The notes under the pieces are model-generated. The model saw only the letters and a list, made by a program, of their open reading frames with translations. It was not told the DNA's origin and did not search any database. Below are positions 57,654 to 64,000 of a stretch of DNA of 64,000 nucleotides, piece by piece; positions within the stretch are counted from its first letter, which is position 1, and each line of letters begins with the position of its first letter. A program made the translations under genes and the position numbers. Origin of the DNA: Apoda limacodes (taxonomy: Eukaryota; Arthropoda; Insecta; Lepidoptera; Limacodidae); NCBI GenBank assembly GCA_946406115.1, contig OX291553.1:12777001-12841000 (forward strand). Reading direction: 5' to 3'.

Positions 57654-60150
57654 CGTAACTCGCTTAACGTACCAGTAATCTTTAGGGTTGCGTAACACGA
57701 TAGGATCTGTATCCTTCCAAATTAATATTTTAGGATGACGACCTGAGAGATATTAGGTGGATTTTAGTTAATTGTTAATGTTAACCTATTAACTTAAAGG
57801 TCTAAACAATCGCCTGACGTTTAAGAAAATGAAAATCACATTCATCACACAATCAGAAATCAAATTCAGCGTTTTTAAAGGTTTTTTGAACTGTGTTAAA
57901 AAGGTTGACCATCTGCTGGTCAATTTCTATGTTAAGGGGAAACCCAATTAATAAAAAAAAGGAAAGTGTCTAATCGTTATTTTTTTTTAGATCTTATAGT
58001 CTGTCATACCATAAGAAAAGAAGAAAATGTTGCTGAATCACTTTTTTTTCATTGATTAAGTTGAAATTCCCGAAAGTTAAAATCGACTAGAACTGTAAAT
58101 TAAAAGCTATATTAACTGTGCTGCCACTGTATGAAGAGTGAATCGAACCGCTCTCGATTTGTCATACAAACATGCACGAACAAAACGCAAGGCCGCCCGG
58201 TTGCTCAGTCTATTTCGTTTATTCACGATCACTATAGCGATATATGGGCCAAAATCTTTTTCAATGCCAAATTTTTTTTTTTTTTTTTTACATTTTTTAA
58301 TTACCCATTATAAATTGGTAATAGTTCAATTCATAATATACATACATCTGCAGCGATGTTTTGAATGATTTATATATTATGTATATACTGCAAAACTCTA
58401 GCGATGATAAGGGACTTTTGTCCCAGAGCAGTGCTATAGATATTGCTATAGCTATGGGTATCGCTTTGAGTTCGCTAGTCAATAGGAACCTACATTGTTA
58501 TCGCTCGCCATAGTATGCAAGTAACTACTTAGCCCTGTTGTAGTCAAAATAAAAAATGATTTATACATATTTCTATTATAAATCAACATATGTAGTTATT
58601 CATATTGTAACACTGATTTTCACATGTAGATTTCTTATTGATATATTACTTACTAGCCATATCGGTTTCACGTTAAGAAAGCCAAAGATCGTATGATACA
58701 GCATCTTAGACTGAGTGATGATTCGGCAACTTTACACTTCCTCGGATCTCTGCTGAACGTAATTACGCTTCATTAAGTCTATAACGGCTTATAAGCTACT
58801 TGTATAGCTTTGCAAATATAACTCTTGTTACGATATAATAAGATAGCGTTTAATTTTCTCTTTTAAAACATGCAGTGGCCCACCCTTCTGTATACATAAC
58901 TATTGTACAAATGACTTCCCGGACCGCTCTAATTCTCACACAATGGAGGTATCGTATCTAGTGTGTATTGTTTTAAGTAGGTACATAAGGAACGAATGAA
59001 CCAAATAAACATGCCGATAAAAATATATTAGAAAGAAAATTCTGTGGTGATCGCAACATATATGTATGTATGTTTGTGATGAAATAATTATGATCTTCTC
59101 ATATCAATCATATCATACAATATAACAGAGTAATGCGGTGAGTTTTGTAAAGCATTTGTGATTTCATTAATAATTGATAATAAAGTCTGCCCCCCTCGCT
59201 ATGATGACATACTTGGTTGCATATCTATCCGATACGATATAATACAATATATATATATATATCTTCACGGTCGTTATTCCTAGAAGAGCGTAAGCATTGA
59301 CTGGACACCCTGTCACGCCGTAATGTGTGAGACACCCTTTTTTACTACTTTAGATTTTTGTGACAGGGGTGAGCATGCATGGGATGAGCCCATCGCTGCA
59401 ACACTGCTCCGGGTGCAGTGTATCTGGACTGTAAGGTGGCTTCATAAATGTACGTTCCATTTCCATACGTCTTTAATTACCAGCTCTCAAGTAGGTATAA
59501 GTGGTAAAATGGATAACCATGGGCATAATAATATTGGGTATATTATTGCCACTTCTTGATAAACTTTAAGAAGTAAGTCGGGATTTGGTATATAGGGGAA
59601 AAAAATACGAAACTAAATGTCTAGAAGTCGGTGACTGAAGAAGTCCATGTTTAAAAGTTAATATAATAATAAATATTTTTGGACATTACACACAGTGCTG
59701 TCTGGTCCAAAATAAGCAAAGCTTGTGTTATGTATACCAGACAACGGATACAAATACATATATATTACTTTTTTTTGCAAATACATACATATCATACATA
59801 AATACACCTAGACTGAAGACAAACACAAATGTTTGCCCAGTGCGGTGATGGAACCCACACCCTCTGCACAGCAGCCTGCCACACTACCAACAAGGTGGCA
59901 AGGGAGTTATCGGAAGATGCACTGATATGATAGGGTAATCAATTTGTAACATATTTCCGGACAGAGTTACATATACCTATGGGTCCATAGCAGCGATATG
60001 TTACAGCGTGAAAAACGAGGCCCTAAAGTAACCCTACGTGTTCGTATTATTTTTTAAACTATGTGTACGCATAGGTATATCGGGTGTTACAAAACAGGGA
60101 TACTAAGTTGGCATCCACCAGTAAGCATTGTGTGCAAGTGGCATTTAATA
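57654..60150. other. spacer with old repeats
   Basis: It contains a repeat at about 59285-59445 related to 22555-22705 (gtgcagtgtatctggactgtaaggtggctt) and a reversed family D SINE-like unit at 59690-59900. Nothing coding is supported. Confidence 0.5.
59690..59900 (-). repeat. SINE-like family D, uninterrupted reversed copy
   Basis: acacagtgctgtctggtcc, ataagcaaagcttgtg, gacaaacacaaatgtttgcc, gtgatggaacccacaccctc and ccacactaccaacaagg. It serves as the reference for the split copy at 15385-16225. Another partial copy lies at 61915-61990. Confidence 0.65.
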
Positions 60151-60545
60151 GTTTTTTTTTTTTTTTTTTTTTTTTAATACCACTAAGGTGGCAAACAAGC
60201 TTACGGTCCGCCTAATGGTAAGCGGTCACCGTAGCCTATGGACGCTTGCAACACCAGGGGTATCACTCGCGCGTTGCCGACCCTTCAGAAATCTTATTTC
60301 TTTCTTGAAGAACTCCATACTGTAGTCCTTGGAGAAAACTTTGGCAGGGAGCTTATTCCACAACTTAAGCGTTCGCGGGAGGAAGTTTCTCTGAAACTGC
60401 ATCGTACGCGACTATTTAGGTTCTAAAGTGTGAGAATGAATTCCCGGCCGGTGGCGAGCGGTTCGATGGTAGAAAGTAGCCGTGGGCATCATTTCGAACA
60501 ACTCCTCAGAACACAACCTATTGTACAAGCGGTAGAACACACATT
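60151..60545 (-). mobile_element. 5'-truncated copy of the large LINE
   Basis: Poly(T) about 60151-60175, then ataccactaaggtggcaaac, closely matching 42943-43312. It stops abruptly after gcggtagaacacaca, the signature of 5' truncation during reverse transcription. Confidence 0.85.
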
Positions 60546-61664
60546 TTAAAATATACATTAAATATTTTTTTTAAACCAGAGGAGTCACAACCCTTCAGCT
60601 GTTAGGGTTCATGGACTTTGTCTTAAATTTTGTTACTACCTAAATGCTACCATGCTTTTAAGAAAAAAAAAGAACATTAATTTGGACTACACAACTTATA
60701 AAGAAATAAAAACAGGTAAAAAAAAGGAATTATTAAACTTAAGTACTTACTTACTAGTAATTTATAAGTTATGCTTTGCCAAACTCACTCAGCACTACGA
60801 CCTGCCGTGGTCGAAAGACTTGTTCCAGTGGCGTAGCTAGGTACCCAAGGCTTTTTGATAATACCACTATTTCATTATACCCTGTATATTACTTAGTGCT
60901 TACGTCACAAGCTATTCCAATACGATTATTTCAGTCAAGCAAGTGGGACTTACGTTATTATAACAGCTGTAGTAATTATATCTCTGTAGGCACATGACAA
61001 ATATTTATCATAGTTTTTACTACTGTCGCATTAATCTAGTGCATTGGACTTATAGCCTAAGACTCCTCTGCTAAGGAGAGGCCTGTGCCCCTGCAGTGGG
61101 GCATATAAATGCTGAGGCGGATAGTGTAAACAACCTAGTTTTTGTCTAATTGGAAGTTTACGACCAGATAAAAATGGGGCACGTATCAAATTAATTAAGA
61201 AAATATGTGCACAACTTGTGTACATACATACGTACACGTACAATGATAACAGAGATATGCAATTAGTTTTACTATGCTGTGATTAATTACCTACGAGTTG
61301 GTAAATATATTTTTGTTCGTTTACTTGCTTCACTTTGATAAACCACGAGATCAAAATAAAAATGTAGTTTGCTTGACCTACTTTGTATGAAGTGCTCAGT
61401 TGCTTAAATAAACTAAGACGTCACTTTTATTTTTATCGTTTTATTTTGAGAATAGAGTCAGCCTTTAACTCTGAGAAATGTTTTTAATAAAAATAGAATA
61501 AAAGAAGTAAGCCGGATTCAAGAAAGGGATAGGGTGTATGGGTCAGGGAGCTCATTGGGAGCAGTCACGAGTTAGCTAGACTCTGGAATACGAGAGAAAA
61601 AGAGTATGCCAGTAGGATAAACCTCTCGAGACCCGTGAAAGTATAAAAGTTTATTAGCAAAACT

Positions 61665-61810
61665 CAGTAAAGAATTTTTTTGGTGAAGAGTCAAAAAGAC
61701 TATTGTGCATTCGTGGATCTTTAAAAAGCCTGTGACAGAATGGCGAGAAATGAATTGTGGTCGGCAATGTCTTTGTAGATTTGTCATAACCAGCTTAACA
61801 GCCTGCAAAC
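61665..61810 (+). pseudogene. reverse-transcriptase relic
   Basis: The + frame reads DYCAFVDL, a stop, then KACDRMARNELWSAM, which matches the RT motif A region (FVDLEKAYDRV.R type) of RTE-like LINEs. Only this fragment is left. Confidence 0.6.
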
Positions 61811-62163
61811 TTAAATAAAATGTATTTGACTAAGTAAAAATATATACATAATTATATGTAATACGATAATATTAATCAATCTTTATATATTTTTTTATTA
61901 CTTATATTTCTAGACATTACACACAACGCCACCTGGTTTCAAACTAAGCAAAGCTTGTTCTTTGGAAAAACAACAACGATAAACAGACACTGGATATATA
62001 TGATTATGTATTATTAATTATATTATCACACATACACATATATTATCACTTTTATAAGTAGAATTAAGATTCAGCTACTTTAGAATATCAAAGAAAGTGA
62101 TTAATCAAGATTGGTAAAGCATCTCAATAGAGTGATTCTGAAAGTAGGTAAAGCCTTATCGAG

Positions 62164-62206
62164 GCTCTCAATTTGCCACGGGACGTAATTGTGGCAAATT
62201 GAGAGC
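62164..62206. repeat. 43-nt hairpin with 16-bp perfect arms
   Basis: GCTCTCAATTTGCCAC, 11-nt loop, GTGGCAAATTGAGAGC. Confidence 0.85.
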
Positions 62207-62384
62207 AAATTATGGCTGTATTATGATGGCAAGTGGAAGTGTTGAGTATATCAACGTACATATGGACACGTTGATTAATATTAGGTATATTGAATTTACA
62301 CTGTGATCAGTAATGAGACATTTCAGGAGAGTGTGGCCTAGTCGCATTCGCCTATCGGAAACGATAAGCGTAATTATGCAACGT

Positions 62385-62570
62385 CGGGCGGGGTAAGTCA
62401 GTTCTGGCTGTTGTCATAATATGATAGCAGTCGTTAAGCTAAGTCAGAGGACAGTCGAATGGCCACTAGCTCGACAAACGTCCGCCAATTCGCACTGGGC
62501 TGGTGCGGTTGATTATAGCCTAAGCCTCCTTCTCCAAAGAGAGGTCTGTGCTCCTGCAGTGGGGCATATA
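62385..62570. repeat. dispersed repeat, family E, uninterrupted copy
   Basis: gtcataatatgatagcagtc, ccgccaattcgcactgggc and agaggtctgtgctcctgcag. Partial relatives lie at 28995-29650 (split) and 61046-61110, and a sister unit at 63830-63960. Confidence 0.6.
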
Positions 62571-63046
62571 ATTTCTTAGCTACAGTATATGAAGAAACTG
62601 CACTTATCAGCGTTTTTGTACTTTATACATGCAGTTTGTACTTGACAATGTGTATAAGAGTCTTAATGTCATTGGCATTGCCTGCATTATTTATGCACAC
62701 AAGTGTGTGTGGAACAATTATGTATTATTGTAAATATTAATTATGCATATAATTTTGCTGTATTACCATGTAAATTGTTCGTAAATAAATATATTGTGAC
62801 GATAATTTTTTTACCAACTTTAAAAAATGAAACAAAAATTATTTTGTTTCGTGTATGTATCTTATTTCAGATATTCGGGATTTCCAAACCTGATTTAATT
62901 TTTTTTGAGTAGAAGGGGTTACCTTCCGGGTAGTTCCACGTAAGTTTGTTGAGAATGTAATCATGGAATCCAGAGGTAGGTTTAATATATGGCAAGTGCT
63001 TAGATTAAGCTTATTTAAACAAATTATCAAAACCTTTTAACGAAAT

Positions 63047-63268
63047 AAAAAACAACCGGCTTTAAAGAGAGGCACTAAAAAGGTAAAAATAATTTCTGAT
63101 TACCAAAAATCTGATCTGAATTACGGTTTGCAGTTGGTTTCATTCAAGTGAAGTTATAAACTATTAGGTTATATACACCAACTTCAAACTGTAATCCATA
63201 TCAGATTTTTAAAAATCAGGAATTATTTTTAACTTTTTAGTGTATCTTTTTGAAACCGGTTGTTTTTT
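63047..63268. mobile_element. 222-bp foldback element with arms of about 90 bp
   Basis: aaaacaaccggctttaaag at the left pairs with ctttttgaaaccggttgtttt at the right. Matching continues inward through cactaaaaaggtaaaaataa / ttatttttaactttttagtg to gcagttgg / ccaacttc. The centre is about 35 bp. Confidence 0.85.
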
Positions 63269-64000
63269 GTTGTTAAAAAGTTTTTACTTTTGAGTGAGAA
63301 TTTGCTTTGCTTTTTTCTTACACTAAAACATCCATACTCCTAACAATATTTTATACAATCGTCAACATAAAAGGCGTTTCACCAGTTCCAAATTAACACC
63401 AATTCTTTTTTGACCAGAAGTTTAGGTTTCAAATTCACTTCATGAATATAGGATAACCACTGAACTATGCCCTTTTAAATAAAAAAAGAATTTCGCAAAT
63501 CCGTCTATATATGACGGAGTTATGTCCGAACATATAAAAATCCGAATTGAGAACCTCCTCCTTTTTTGAAGTCGGTTAAAAATGAAATTTGTCGACATAC
63601 AACAGCAAGGACATGATTTAGTTAGCTGTTAAATAAATGTTGTGTCAGTTTTTTTTTTTTATCTAATGAATATAAAAAGCTGAAATTTTATGAATTTAAC
63701 TACCTATGGGTTAGGTTATTATAAAATCAAGTCAAAATCCTAAGGGACCTAAGGCAAGTAATAATGAGAATTTTTCTTAATTTATTGAGTACGTTGATTA
63801 TTCACACCTCCGGCTTTTTGGTAAAGAATAAACATCGTGAGGAAACCTGCAAACGTTAAAAAAGACATATGTGCAGTCCACAATTCGCACTGGGCCCGCA
63901 TGTGGACTATGGCCCAAATCGCCTTCGGTGGGGGAAGGCCGGCTGCCTTATTAACAATGAGTTAGCAAAAAATTTGCTTATGCACGGTGCCCGCGCAAGC
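63269..64000. other. window end, old repeats
   Basis: 63480-63580 (gaacctcctccttttttgaag) and 63830-63960 (catcgtgaggaaacctgc ... gggggaaggccggctgcc) are fragments of common dispersed repeats. No gene seen. Confidence 0.55.

Noticed and set aside
1..64000. CRISPR array or prokaryotic operon
   Set aside because: Spliced genes, AT-rich introns and insect retroelements show eukaryotic nuclear DNA; the tandem repeats lack spacer structure.

Overview
The window is nuclear DNA of an insect, almost certainly a moth or butterfly. The reasons are AT-rich introns with GT-AG splicing, one long arthropod gene of the draper/MEGF10 family, and a dense load of dispersed repeats of a kind I associate with Lepidoptera (tails ending in 'tttataatattagtaggat', the GGGTTCCGTACC inverted-repeat family, Jockey/CR1-like LINEs). 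The species cannot be named from the sequence.

Region 1 (about 5.4 to 34.2 kb, + strand) is draper. Seventeen exons splice with consistent phases into 1052 residues plus a stop: an EMI domain, a long run of EGF/laminin-EGF-like modules, one membrane helix, an NPVY motif, an ITAM-like pair (YDEI and YDHL, 11 residues apart) and a proline-rich tail. Only the signal peptide and first part of the EMI domain are missing, so the promoter and first exon(s) probably lie before base 1. Draper is the glial and haemocyte engulfment receptor.

The draper introns hold most of the mobile DNA in this half. They contain LINE 3' ends, reverse-transcriptase relics, a decayed mariner nested inside an older LINE fragment, a pogo-like MITE, and a structurally complete Mutator-like element (MULE, 26656-28984) with 85-bp inverted repeats and an 8-bp target duplication. 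The MULE carries a FLYWCH finger, an intron and a frameshifted transposase.

Region 2 (38.4 to 41.2 kb, + strand) is a second host gene that I cannot assign to any family. A 14-codon exon starts a signal peptide and joins a 2.6-kb exon, giving about 892 residues. The product is a predicted secreted, Asn/Ser/Lys-rich protein full of N-glycosylation sequons. Its C-terminal half is an array of 61-63 residue repeats with a higher-order (dimer) structure.

Region 3 (41.6 to 64 kb) has no host gene that I can support. It is a transposon graveyard: a Penelope-like GIY-YIG relic, a nearly intact single-ORF LINE on the minus strand (one in-frame TGA), several foldback elements, two GGGTTCCG-family MITEs, a BEL/Pao-like LTR retrotransposon with a deleted interior and unequal LTRs, further LINE tails, tRNA-derived SINE-like repeats and short tandem arrays. 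No rRNA, CRISPR or intact tRNA gene was seen.
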